Origin: an uncultured Chloroflexota bacterium
GTDB lineage: Bacteria; Chloroflexota; Chloroflexia; Thermomicrobiales; UBA6265
DNA: 48,351 nt
Assembly (NCBI GenBank): GCA_937870845.1
Contig: CALMZR010000041.1
Span: 1-48,351, forward strand
Direction: 5' to 3'
Part shown: positions 1-7,291 of the stretch, in pieces
Position numbering within the stretch: position 1 is the first letter of the stretch
How the letters are laid out: each line of letters opens with the position of its first letter
The notes under the pieces: model-generated
Database searches by the model: none
What the model saw: the letters and a program-made list of their open reading frames with translations, nothing else
What the model was told of the DNA's origin: nothing
Position numbers and translations under genes: made by a program

Positions 1-2
1 AC

Positions 3-1295
3 ACTGCCCTCTCCAGCGCCGACGACGGCCGCGTGCAGCGGGTGGCCGCTGCAACCTCCAGCGATCTCCTCCACTGGGAGAAAAGCCCCGACAACCCCGT
101 CAGCGAAGCCGATCCCCGCTGGTACGAGTCGCAACCCGGCCCCTCACCCGCCGTCTCCTGGCGCGACCCCAAGGCCACCCGCGTCGGCGACCGCTACCTG
201 GCGACCATATGCGCCCGCGAAGCGTCCGGCCCGCTCCCCCGGCGCGGCTGCGTGGGACTGATGACGTCGGACGATCTAGAGCAGTGGGAGGTCCAGCCTC
301 CGCTCTTTGCGCCCCACCGCTACTGGGACCTCGAATGCCCTCAGCTGTTCCAGCTCCAGAACCGATCCGACGCCAGCTTCTGGTTTCTCACTGCCGCCGT
401 CATGGAAGACCGCTCGCAACGGTATTGGGCCGCGGAGTCGGCGACGGGACCGTTCCGCGTTCCCTGGCAAGGCGACCTGCTCGCCCCTCCTGGCCACTAT
501 GCGGCTCGCGTCGCCCACTGGCACGGTAGCGACCTCCTCTTCGCCTGGCATCAACCGAAGCTCGCCGAAGGCTGGATCACATCGGCCCGAACCGTCGACT
601 GGGTCGACGCGCGAAACCCCTTCGGCAAGTTCCTGGCGCCCCCGCTCGAGCTTCGCGATCGCGGCGACGGCAGCCTCGCGCTCTCGTCGTTTTCAGGGTG
701 GGATGCGTACCGTGACGATGAATGGCAGTCGCCTCGCCCGGACGGCCAATCGGCGTTTGGCCAACGTCCAACCATCCCCGACTCGGAATGGTCCGCCATC
801 GCCTTGAGTGCGATGGATCTCCTCACCACCACGCTCGGCGCGGACGATTTCGTCGTCGAAGGCCTCCTGACCATCTACGGCCCGCGCGGTGGACTGGCGC
901 TGCGCCTCGACGACGCGGGCAGCGGCCTCTACATCGAGCTCACGCCCGGTTCGCGATCCGTCTCCTTGCAGCGGTGGGGAAGCGACCACAACGTCATCGA
1001 TGGCTCGTCCCGCCATGCCTACGTCGAATTGCAGCGGGTGGACATGGCCGCTCCCCTCGCCGGCGCCGAGCCCACGCCGTTCCGACTCCTTTCGGTCGGC
1101 CCGTACGTCGAGTTCTCGCTTGGCGGAGACGTCGCCATCGCCACGATGACCGGCGCTTCAGGACACAGCCGCTGGGGCATCTGGATTCAGGACGGAACAG
1201 CGCACGCCACCGACATCCGCTGGGCGCCCATGCGTCGCCCCGCTCCGCCGGGCCACGAGCGATCGACCGTTATCCAGGAGACCACCATTGCTTGA
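3..1295 (+). CDS. GH32-type glycosidase, 5' truncated by window edge
   Basis: This looks like the C-terminal part of a GH32 beta-fructosidase-like enzyme (invertase/levanase group), which hydrolyses fructosides. The frame is open to position 3, so the true start and the first propeller blade with the usual nucleophile motif lie outside the window. Visible in the five-bladed propeller part are DLLHW, WRDP (the RDP-type motif, about residue 45 counting from the GTG at 33) and ECPQLF (about residue 103), whose Glu matches the general acid/base of the family. The last 150 or so residues are beta-rich and fit the C-terminal sandwich. The end overlaps the next gene by 8 bp, which suggests co-translation. 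It could also belong to the related GH43/GH68 clan, because the nucleophile motif is not visible. Confidence 0.75.
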   Translation, partial: TALSSADDGRVQRVAAATSSDLLHWEKSPDNPVSEADPRWYESQPGPSPAVSWRDPKATRVGDRYLATICAREASGPLPRRGCVGLMTSDDLEQWEVQPPLFAPHRYWDLECPQLFQLQNRSDASFWFLTAAVMEDRSQRYWAAESATGPFRVPWQGDLLAPPGHYAARVAHWHGSDLLFAWHQPKLAEGWITSARTVDWVDARNPFGKFLAPPLELRDRGDGSLALSSFSGWDAYRDDEWQSPRPDGQSAFGQRPTIPDSEWSAIALSAMDLLTTTLGADDFVVEGLLTIYGPRGGLALRLDDAGSGLYIELTPGSRSVSLQRWGSDHNVIDGSSRHAYVELQRVDMAAPLAGAEPTPFRLLSVGPYVEFSLGGDVAIATMTGASGHSRWGIWIQDGTAHATDIRWAPMRRPAPPGHERSTVIQETTIA

Positions 1296-2142
1296 AGCCA
1301 CCGAAACCTGTCCCACACACGCCCCGGACGCCCTGCGCCGTCTGCGCGAGGCCAAGGGCTGGATCTTCGACATGGACGGCGTGCTCTATCGCGGCGCCGA
1401 AATCCTGCCCGGCGTCAAGGAGCTGCTCGACGCCCTCACCCTGCGCGAGCGCCCGGTCATGCTCGCCACCAACAACTCGATGTCCACCCCCGAAGCCTAC
1501 GAGCACAAGCTCGCCGCCATGGGCCTCGACATCCCCGCCTCCGCCGTCATCACCTCGGCCCTCGCCACGCGGGCCTACCTCCTGCGCACCCTCCCCGAAG
1601 GCTCCGGCATCTACGTCATCGGCATGCCGGCCCTGCGCGAGCAGATCTTTGCCGGGACCACCTTTCACCCCGTCCAGTACGGCGAGGAGCAACCCGCCGC
1701 CGTCGTCGTCGGCCTCGACATGACCTTCACCTACGACAAGCTGAAAGCCGCCCACGAGGCGATCCGCAACGGCGCCGCCTTCGTCGCCACCAACGCCGAC
1801 ACCACCCTCCCTACCGAGACCGGCCTCGTCCCCGGCGCCGGCAGCATTGTCGCCGCACTTGCCGCAGCCGCCGGCCAGAACCCGGTCGTCATCGGCAAAC
1901 CGGAGACCCCCATGCTCCTCGCCGCCATGGAGCAGATGGGGACCGCGCCAGAAGAGACGGTCATGCTCGGCGACCGCCTCGACACCGACATCCTCGCCGG
2001 CGACCGCGCCGGCATGCCGACCGTCCTCGTCCTCACCGGCGTCTCCACCCGCGACGACCTTGCTGACGCCGAGGCCCTCCCCGATGTCGTCGTCTCCGAC
2101 CTCCCCTCCCTCGTCGAAGCCCTTACCGGAGAGATCGACTGA
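1288..2142 (+). CDS. HAD-IIA family phosphatase (NagD/PGP-like)
   Basis: A cytosolic haloacid-dehalogenase-type phosphohydrolase of 284 residues. Motif I is FDMDGVLYRG (about residues 28-37), with the two Asp residues of the phospho-Asp mechanism. Motif II is NNS, the motif III Lys is in VIGKPET, and motif IV is LGDRLDTDI. The spacing between motifs II and III fits the IIA cap of NagD, p-nitrophenyl phosphatase and phosphoglycolate phosphatase enzymes. The start is a TTG at 1288 with a GGAGA-type ribosome binding site about 6 nt upstream, overlapping the preceding glycosidase. The stop overlaps the next ATG (TGATG), so the three genes probably form one operon. The substrate cannot be told from sequence; a sugar phosphate or 2-phosphoglycolate is plausible. 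Confidence 0.88.
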   Translation: MLEATETCPTHAPDALRRLREAKGWIFDMDGVLYRGAEILPGVKELLDALTLRERPVMLATNNSMSTPEAYEHKLAAMGLDIPASAVITSALATRAYLLRTLPEGSGIYVIGMPALREQIFAGTTFHPVQYGEEQPAAVVVGLDMTFTYDKLKAAHEAIRNGAAFVATNADTTLPTETGLVPGAGSIVAALAAAAGQNPVVIGKPETPMLLAAMEQMGTAPEETVMLGDRLDTDILAGDRAGMPTVLVLTGVSTRDDLADAEALPDVVVSDLPSLVEALTGEID

Positions 2143-2720
2143 TGGACGAGCGCGTGACCGCCGCCCTCGACCGCCTCTACGCCGAAGACGCCGCCCAGCG
2201 GGCCGCCGGTCTCCCCTCCTTCCAGCGCACCCGCAACGTCGACCGCGAGACCGGCCGCTGGCTCGCCCTCCTCGTTCGCGCTGCGTCAGCCCGCGAGATC
2301 GTCGAGATGGGCTCCTCCAACGCCGTCTCCACCATCTGGCTCGCCTCCGCCGCCCGCGAAACCGGCGGCCGCGTATCGGGAACCGAAATCCTCCCCAACC
2401 GCGCCGCCGCCGCAAATCAGAACCTCGCCGCAGCCGGCCTCGCCGACATCGCCCGCATCATCCCCGGCGACGCCCGCGAGACCGCCCGCGCCATACCCGG
2501 CCCGATCGACCTCGTCTTCATCGACGCCGAGAAAGACGACTATGTCGACCACCTCCTCGCCGTCCTCGACCGCGTCCGCCCCGGCGGCCTCATCCTCGCC
2601 GACAACGTCATCTCCCACGACATCTCCGCCTACCAGACCTTCGTCCGCGACCACCCCGACCTCGAAACCGTCACCATCCCCATCGCCCGCGGCATCGAGT
2701 TCACCGTCAAACGCGCCTGA
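2142..2720 (+). CDS. Class I SAM-dependent O-methyltransferase (COMT/YrrM-like)
   Basis: A 192-residue Rossmann-fold methyltransferase. The SAM-binding loop is VEMGSSNAVSTIWLA (about residue 50), where related enzymes have EIGTSxGYS. The stretch DLVFIDAEKDDY and the later ADNV carry the acidic metal-binding residues of the catechol/caffeoyl-CoA O-methyltransferase family (Pfam Methyltransf_3). The length is typical for bacterial members. The ATG overlaps the stop of the phosphatase gene. The acceptor molecule is unknown. Confidence 0.85.
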   Translation: MDERVTAALDRLYAEDAAQRAAGLPSFQRTRNVDRETGRWLALLVRAASAREIVEMGSSNAVSTIWLASAARETGGRVSGTEILPNRAAAANQNLAAAGLADIARIIPGDARETARAIPGPIDLVFIDAEKDDYVDHLLAVLDRVRPGGLILADNVISHDISAYQTFVRDHPDLETVTIPIARGIEFTVKRA

Positions 2721-2801
2721 GCCGCGCGGCCCCGAGCGCCGCAACCCCACGGTCGGGGTGACGCCGATTTCGGACGATCGGCGCCGCATGCCCACCGCGG
2801 C

Positions 2802-2837
2802 GAAGAATTCGAAGAGTTCGAAGAATTCGAAGAATAG
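2802..2837. repeat. 9-bp tandem repeat, four units
   Basis: Four consecutive units, GAAGAATTC, GAAGAGTTC, GAAGAATTC and GAAGAATAG, lie in the intergenic stretch after the methyltransferase gene. Similar 9-bp arrays occur at 8882 and 36873. Confidence 0.85.
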
Positions 2838-2932
2838 GGGACCCGGGTGGTCTTCACACTTCTGCTCCGCCGCCCCCGGCAGCGCCGCCCGATCTCGCAT
2901 CATCCCGGCGAATCGCGCCACCCCGTCAAAGG

Positions 2933-2964
2933 GTGTCATTCCGAGCGAAGCGAGGAATCTCGGC
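2933..2964 (+). repeat. Dispersed 32-bp repeat, copy 1
   Basis: Reads GTGTCATTCCGAGCGAAGCG followed by AGGAATCTCGGC. Close copies lie at 9859, 17735, 35638 and, with a small deletion, at 32454 and 46057. All lie between genes. The stretch 2721-3033 otherwise holds only the 9-bp array and no supportable gene. Confidence 0.85.
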
Positions 2965-3033
2965 CCCATCACAACGACGCCTCGAATTCGCCACGAACGC
3001 CCCAAGGCAGCCTCCGCCACCGCTTAGCTCCGG

Positions 3034-3062
3034 TTGTTGCCGCCCCCTCCCCCTGCTACAAT
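3034..3062 (+). promoter_or_regulatory. Sigma-70-type promoter for the stable RNA cluster
   Basis: A -35 box TTGTTG (3034-3039), a 17-nt spacer and a -10 box TACAAT (3057-3062). The predicted start is near 3069, about 19 nt before tRNA-Thr, with no other promoter of this quality before tRNA-His. Confidence 0.65.
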
Positions 3063-3087
3063 TACTCAGCTTGCTGGGGGAATACGG

Positions 3088-3163
3088 GCCGGCCTAGCTC
3101 AGTTGGTAGAGCAGCTGTTTCGTAAACAGCAGGTCTCCGGTTCGAGTCCGGAGGTCGGCTCCA
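3088..3163 (+). tRNA. tRNA-Thr (anticodon CGT)
   Basis: A complete cloverleaf. The acceptor strands GCCGGCC and GGTCGGC pair with one G-U. The D-arm is GCTC..GAGC and the anticodon stem GCTGT/ACAGC encloses loop TTCGTAA with anticodon CGT. The T-arm TCCGG/CCGGA has loop TTCGAGT. The discriminator is T and CCA is encoded (3161-3163). It reads ACG codons. Confidence 0.97.
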
Positions 3164-3196
3164 ACCCCGTTGCCAGCGGGCGCGCAAAGCAGCCAT

Positions 3197-3280
<84 letters not shown>

Positions 3281-3287
3281 CCGGACG

Positions 3288-3370
3288 AGGGTGTCAGGGT
3301 AACCGGGTGACAAGGTGACAGGGAGTTTGATCCCCCTGACACCCCGACACCCAAACACCCTGTCACCCCC
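3288..3370. repeat. Long imperfect inverted repeat of GGGTGTC/GGGTGAC units
   Basis: The left arm (3288 to about 3324) and the right arm (about 3334-3370) are imperfect reverse complements around a short AGTTTGATC-containing loop. Both are built from GGGTGTC- or GGGTGACA-like units. The structure lies between tRNA-Leu and RNase P RNA, where it could fold in RNA as a processing or pausing site. Similar units flank the 3' side of pyrB at 36741-37021. Confidence 0.7.
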
Positions 3371-3395
3371 GCTCGCACATTGACAACCGAGGAAC

Positions 3396-3734
3396 GGGGT
3401 GGGCAAGGATGGTCGCTGGCGCGCATGCGCCAGAGGAAAGTCCGAGCTGCACAGAGCGAGGGTGCTCGGTGAAAGCCGAGGAGGCGCGCCGGGGGACCGG
3501 CCGTCGACAGTCCACATTGGCGCGCGGGCAACCGCGCGAGAGCAACAGAGACCAAACCGGTTCAGTCCGGGTGAAAAGGGCAATCCTCCCCGCAGCAATC
3601 TCCGAATCGGCCGTTATCAGGTTGCTCGCCGAGGCCGGAAGTCGAGAGCCGCCACGAAGGCGACGACGTGGCCGGTCCTTCGGGACCGAGAGAGATGACC
3701 ATCGGGAACAGAACTCGGCTTACTCTCCCACCCC
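3396..3734 (+). ncRNA. rnpB: RNase P RNA, bacterial type A
   Basis: This is the catalytic RNA that removes 5' leaders from tRNA precursors. The ends pair to form P1: GGGGTGGG at 3396 with CCCACCCC ending at 3734. The conserved 5' core GAGGAAAGTCCGAGC is at about 3432. The region AGGGTGCTCGGTGAAAGCCG, the GGTGAAAAGGGCAATC segment and the conserved 3' core ACAGAACTCGGCTTAC (about 3709) follow in the expected order. The length of about 339 nt is normal for the type A fold. It lies between two tRNAs, and its 3' end is only 11 nt from the 5' end of tRNA-His, with no terminator between. Confidence 0.95.
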
Positions 3735-3745
3735 TTTCCTCGCAT

Positions 3746-3822
3746 GGTGCCTATAGCTCAATTGGCAGAGCGCTTGTCTGTGGAACAAGAGGTTGCGGGA
3801 TCGTGCCCCGCTAGGCACCCCA
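3746..3822 (+). tRNA. tRNA-His (anticodon GTG), unusual T-loop
   Basis: The extra G(-1) at 3746 faces the C73 discriminator at 3819, as expected for histidine tRNAs. The acceptor is GTGCCTA/TAGGCAC, the anticodon stem CTTGT/ACAAG carries loop CTGTGGA with anticodon GTG, and CCA is encoded at 3820-3822. The T-stem GCGGG/CCCGC is sound. The T-loop reads ATCGTGC, so bases 54 and 58 are A and T instead of the usual T and A. Confidence 0.93.
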
Positions 3823-3989
3823 CGGAATCCGCATCACGACGTGAAAAAATAAACTGAGGGTCGGCTCCACGACGGCCCCGCCAGTGTCATGCCCATCTCG
3901 GGCGCTGGGCCGCGCCTCCAGATCCCAGAGCGACGGGTCGCGCCACTTGCGCCCGCGTAGCACGGGGCCCGTGTCGCATCTGGTCGGGC

Positions 3990-4532
3990 TCAGATATCGC
4001 CCAGGTATACCGCGCACATGACTTCGCCGCCGCAGCTACTGCCCGGACATGGCAGGCATTTCGCCGCCGGGTTGCTCATGACCACGGCGCAATCCTCGTC
4101 GCTGGCGCAAATCGGATTGCTCCCGGCGATGCACGCTTTTGATCCCTCACAGAAGGGCGCGCCCGACGCCGAAACGGTGCACTACCCATCGATCCCGCCG
4201 ACCCGACAATGGACCGCTTCTGATCCGTCGGAGCAGGTCGTCACCTTGGGGCAGTCGGCGGCAAAGGGCCCGAGGCTCTCACATCTTCCGCGCTTTCTTC
4301 CTCGCTTTCCGCCGCGCCTGAGCCGGCACCGCCCGGAGCAACATTGGCCGCTACTTCGGCATGGGACGCCGCCTGCCCGGCAGCCCGACTCACGTCCTGC
4401 TAGCGCGGGTCGAACTTGGCGGTAGAGCCCGGCCGTTCCCCAGGCCGCTGCCGCGAGCAGGCTCACGACCCGTCGACGGGATCCTGGCGCGGCCACGAGC
4501 CGGGCAATTTCGTCAATACGTCGCTGGCTCAT
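3990..4532 (-). pseudogene. Cys-rich exported protein gene interrupted by an in-frame TAG
   Basis: The reading frame starts at ATG 4532 (MSQRRIDE). A GTG at 4577 in the same frame is less likely, because the shorter start aligns with the N-termini of the two Cys-rich proteins near 13.7-14.3 kb. The N-terminus has an Arg-rich patch (PGSRRR) and a hydrophobic stretch, like a Tat or Sec signal. Then comes one C-x6-C-x5-CC-x3-C module, CRAGGVPCRSSGQCCSGRC, and a basic linker. The frame stops at TAG (4182-4184). Past that stop the same frame stays open for another 63 codons to TGA at 3990 and encodes nine more Cys residues, for example CLPCPGSSC. The simplest reading is a nonsense mutation in a once longer gene. 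Function is unknown. Confidence 0.6.
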
Positions 4533-4978
4533 GTCGGCCCTCGCGCTACTCCGGCGCTGCGCTCCCGTTGACGACACCGCGCGGATCGGGTGCAGTTCGG
4601 CTTCCGCCGCGGCTCTTAATCAGCGCAAGGCGATGAGCATCGCTCTTGGCGCACCCCCAATGAGATTGGCAGGGGATTCGCCTTCCTTCCCGTCCGGCGC
4701 CGAACCGCGCAGGTCGGGCGCCCCGGGTCCGGCTTCGCAGCGCGGAAAGACACTAGCAACCCCCGCGGGCCGCCTGAGCTCATTGAAGCAAACTGATTGT
4801 AGGACGATACCGGGGTGTGTCAATCAGGGCTGGGGTGTGGAGGAGGCCAGGGGCCAAGCCGACAAGAGCGAACCCTCCTTGGCCGTCCGGGAGAGTATCA
4901 CAGCGGATCTATAGCTCCTGAAAAAGGGCCCGCGGAGCCGATGGCATCCGCATTCGCGTCGGCGGCATGACCGTGATT
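4533..4978. other. Intergenic region, no gene seen
   Basis: I see no supportable gene here. It holds the minus-strand promoter at 4796-4823 and what would be a leader of about 255 nt for the broken Cys-rich gene. One short stem, CCAAT-CTC-ATTGG on the minus strand near 4659-4671, could fold in that leader. Confidence 0.6.
4796..4823 (-). promoter_or_regulatory. Strong sigma-70-type promoter, minus strand
   Basis: On the minus strand it reads TTGACA (4823-4818), a 16-nt spacer, then TACAAT (4801-4796). These are the best -35 and -10 boxes in the window. Transcription would start near 4789 and run toward the interrupted Cys-rich gene, leaving a leader of about 255 nt before its ATG at 4532. 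Confidence 0.65.
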
Positions 4979-6175
4979 CTATCCGAATGAATTGATCGTC
5001 TCCGCCAACCGTCGCATCGCCTCTTCAATCCGCTCCTCCGGCTGCGACGAGTAGTTCAACCGCATCGAGCGCACCCACGACCGATCCGGATAGAACCACG
5101 AGCTCGGCAGATAGATGATCCCCCGGTCCGTCGCCGCCGGCAGCATCGCGTCCGTGTCGTACCCCTCCGGCAGCGTCGCCCACAGGAAGAACCCGCCCGC
5201 GGGGAAGGTCCACGTCACGCCCTGCGGCATGTGCCGCTCCAACCCGGCCAGCATCGCGTCGCGCCGCGAGCGATAGATCGCGCTCGAGGCCGCGATGTGC
5301 GCGTCGAGAAAGCCCTGCGCGGCGTGGAACACGGTGCGGGTCATGATCCGCTCGTTGTGGATGTCCGTCCCCTCTTTGACGTTAAAGAACGCCTCCCGCA
5401 GACGCGGCGACGACGCCACCCACCCCACCCGCAGCCCCGGGGCCAGCACCTTCGAGAACGTCCCCAGGTAGATCACCTCCGGATCGAGCGATTTCAGCGT
5501 CGGCGCCGCCTCGCCCGTGAACGTCAGATCGCCGTACGGGTCGTCCTCGACGATGACCAGCCCCCGCTCCTGCGCCAGGTCGATCAGCGCCCGCCGCCGC
5601 GCCGCCGGCATCGTCACCCCCATCGGGTTCTGGTACGTCGGCACCGTGTAGAGGAACTTCGGCCGCGCCGGCAGCCGGTCGAGGATCGCCGCCAGGGCAT
5701 CGACCTGCAAGCCGTCCTCATCGACCGGAACCCCCACCGGCTCCGCCTCGTGCGAGCGAAACACCCTCAGCGCGTCCATGAAGGTCGGCGCCTCGGTCAG
5801 CACGATGTCGCCCGGGTCGACGAACACGCGCGCCGCCAGGTCGATCCCCTGCTGCGCCCCGTTCGTGATGAGGATGTCGGCCGGGTCGACCGCCGCCCCC
5901 CGCGCCGCCATCCGCTCCGCGATCAGCTCGCGCAGCGGCCGGTACCCGCGCACCTCGCCGTAGACGAGCACCTCGGCCCCATCCTGCCAGGCCTGCTCCG
6001 CGCTCTTTCGCAGCCGCTCAACCGGGATCACGTCGGTCGGCGGGATGCCGCCCCCGAAAAAGACCGCCTCCGGGTTCCGCTCCTCCAAATCGTGCACCCA
6101 CGGCCAGACCGACTCCGCGAACGGCTCGATCCGCCGCGATGTCGCCGCCGCCTGCTCCCGCGCCGTCTCCGTCAT
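4979..6175 (-). CDS. PLP-dependent aminotransferase, fold type I (2-aminoadipate transaminase-like)
   Basis: A 398-residue class I/II aminotransferase without the GntR DNA-binding domain of MocR proteins. Landmarks are FFGGGIPPTDVIP (about residue 35), VYGEVRGYRPLRELIA (the Y-G-x2-x-G-x2-x-L-R type motif), VPTYQNPMG, the cofactor-contacting DDPYGDL, and YLGTFSKVLAPGLRVGW with the Schiff-base Lys at about residue 240. The last Arg-rich stretch (SMRLNYS) supplies the carboxylate-binding Arg. The ATG at 6175 overlaps the TGA of the alaX gene (ATGA), which fixes the start and shows coupling. Best matches by motif are LysN/2-aminoadipate and valine-pyruvate type enzymes. The amino-acid substrate is not certain. 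Confidence 0.88.
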   Translation of the reverse strand: MTETAREQAAATSRRIEPFAESVWPWVHDLEERNPEAVFFGGGIPPTDVIPVERLRKSAEQAWQDGAEVLVYGEVRGYRPLRELIAERMAARGAAVDPADILITNGAQQGIDLAARVFVDPGDIVLTEAPTFMDALRVFRSHEAEPVGVPVDEDGLQVDALAAILDRLPARPKFLYTVPTYQNPMGVTMPAARRRALIDLAQERGLVIVEDDPYGDLTFTGEAAPTLKSLDPEVIYLGTFSKVLAPGLRVGWVASSPRLREAFFNVKEGTDIHNERIMTRTVFHAAQGFLDAHIAASSAIYRSRRDAMLAGLERHMPQGVTWTFPAGGFFLWATLPEGYDTDAMLPAATDRGIIYLPSSWFYPDRSWVRSMRLNYSSQPEERIEEAMRRLAETINSFG

Positions 6176-6975
6176 CCCCCGGCCCCGCCCCCTGCTCCGT
6201 CCAACGCCGCCTCGGCTGGGTCGTCCAGCTCGATCTCCAGCCGCTTGTTCGCCTTCCCCTTCGACCGCGTCCCCACCACCCGCAGCGTCCCCACCTCGCG
6301 CGTGTTCCCCACGTGCGTCCCGCCGTCCGCCTGCAGATCGAGCCCGAGGATCTCGACCGTCCGCACCTCCGCGATCCCCTCCGGCAGCAGGTTGATCTTC
6401 GTCCGAATCAGATCCGGGATTTGGAACGCCTCGTCCCGCGGCAGGAGCCGCACCCGCACCTCGCGCCCCGCCCGTAGCTCCTCGTTCGCCCGCCGCTCGA
6501 TCTCGGCCACCCGCTCCGGCGTGAACTCCGCGGAGTCCATCTCGAAATCCATGCGCGCCCGGTCCGGCCCCATATTGCCGCCCGTCACCAGCGCGCCGTA
6601 GTCGCGAAAGACGACCCCGCACAGGGCGTGCAGCGCCGTGTGCATTCGCATCAGCCGGTATCGCCGCTCCCAGTCGATCCTGGCCAGCACCGCATCGCCC
6701 ACGGCCGGCAGGGAGTCTTCCCCACCCAGCTCGTGCCAGACGACCGCCCCCGCCTTGCGCACCGACGCCACCGGCCACGCCCGCCCATCCACCTCGCGCG
6801 TCATTTCGCCGATGTCGTTCGGCTGCCCGCCCCCGCCCGGATAGAACACCGTGCGGTCCAGGGCTACCCCCCGCGTCGCCTCATCGACGGCGACGACGGT
6901 CGCCAGCGACTCGCGCAGCCCGCTATCACGCTGAAACAGCAAGTCGGTCGGAACCGGCGTGGAGTTGTCGCTCAC
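6172..6975 (-). CDS. Alanyl-tRNA editing protein, AlaX family
   Basis: A 267-residue trans-editing enzyme expected to deacylate Ser- or Gly-tRNA-Ala. FYPGGGGQPND (about residue 45) is the glycine-rich strand shared with the AlaRS editing domain. The zinc site is visible as the HxxxH motif in MHTALHAL and the His in ADGGTHVGNT. Here the position before GGTH is Asp rather than the Cys of full-length AlaRS, as in many free-standing AlaX proteins. The GTG start at 6975 is preceded by GGAAGG at about 4 nt spacing. Longer readings upstream are poor coding sequence. It overlaps the downstream aminotransferase by 4 bp. Confidence 0.88.
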   Translation of the reverse strand: MSDNSTPVPTDLLFQRDSGLRESLATVVAVDEATRGVALDRTVFYPGGGGQPNDIGEMTREVDGRAWPVASVRKAGAVVWHELGGEDSLPAVGDAVLARIDWERRYRLMRMHTALHALCGVVFRDYGALVTGGNMGPDRARMDFEMDSAEFTPERVAEIERRANEELRAGREVRVRLLPRDEAFQIPDLIRTKINLLPEGIAEVRTVEILGLDLQADGGTHVGNTREVGTLRVVGTRSKGKANKRLEIELDDPAEAALDGAGGGAGG

Positions 6976-7114
6976 ATCACCTTCCAGGGTATCGGATTCG
7001 ATCTGTCGTGCGCCGTTGCACGCGCAATTGTCGCCATTGCCGCGTTTCCGCGCTACGTAGCCCAAACACAACCAGGCAGAACACCCTGCGACCCAACCAT
7101 CGACCGGGCGAAAG

Positions 7115-7180
7115 CCCCCCTTTCCCGTGTCCCACGGGCCGGGAGCCCTCTGGGCGGCGGGGTTGGGGGGTGAGGGCACA
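7115..7180. repeat. Imperfect palindromic intergenic repeat
   Basis: Pyrimidine-rich CCCCCCTTTCCC is followed by purine-rich GGGTTGGGGGGTGAGGGC. The second half matches the tail of the palindromic element at 30025 (TAGGGGGGTGAGGG). The rest of 6976-7187 shows no gene. Confidence 0.5.
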
Positions 7181-7187
7181 CTCAACC

Positions 7188-7216
7188 TTGCCCCCCGGTC
7201 ACCCACTTGCTATGAT
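7188..7216 (+). promoter_or_regulatory. Promoter of the LysM/C39-like gene
   Basis: TTGCCC (7188-7193), a 17-nt spacer and TATGAT (7211-7216). The predicted start is near 7223, about 70 nt before the chosen start codon. Confidence 0.6.
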
Positions 7217-7226
7217 CCTGGCACGC

Positions 7227-7236
7227 TGTACGTACA
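7227..7236. promoter_or_regulatory. Palindrome TGTACGTACA, possible operator
   Basis: A perfect 10-bp palindrome just downstream of the -10 box TATGAT. The identical sequence occurs once more, at 42516-42525, also just downstream of a TATGAT box. An unidentified dimeric repressor site is a reasonable inference. Confidence 0.45.
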
Positions 7237-7291
7237 CCCCGCCTCGGTCTCCCCGCGGTCGCATCAACCACTGGGAAGAGGGGCCGGGAAG

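Noticed and set aside
3380-3385. TTGACA as a private promoter of rnpB
   Set aside because: It lies only 11 nt before the RNA's 5' end, so transcription from it would start inside rnpB and lose P1.
3838-3856. A rho-independent terminator after tRNA-His (CACGACGTG followed by an A-run)
   Set aside because: The stem has only three base pairs and the run is A on the plus strand. On the minus strand nothing upstream forms a stem before the T-run.
4182-4184. Pyrrolysine or programmed read-through at the TAG
   Set aside because: No supporting element is visible and the protein is not a methylamine methyltransferase. A point mutation is simpler.
4620-4823. A 67-codon minus-strand frame in the leader of the broken Cys-rich gene
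   Set aside because: It would start upstream of the predicted transcription start, has no ribosome binding site and no coding-like composition.
5231-6601. A 456-codon plus-strand frame over the aminotransferase and alaX genes
   Set aside because: Its composition is that of an antisense shadow (Arg/Pro/His), while the minus strand has clear enzyme motifs throughout.
6176-6778. Longer start for the aminotransferase
   Set aside because: The added 200 residues are Gly/Arg/Ala-rich out-of-frame alaX sequence. The ATGA overlap at 6172-6175 is the natural start.
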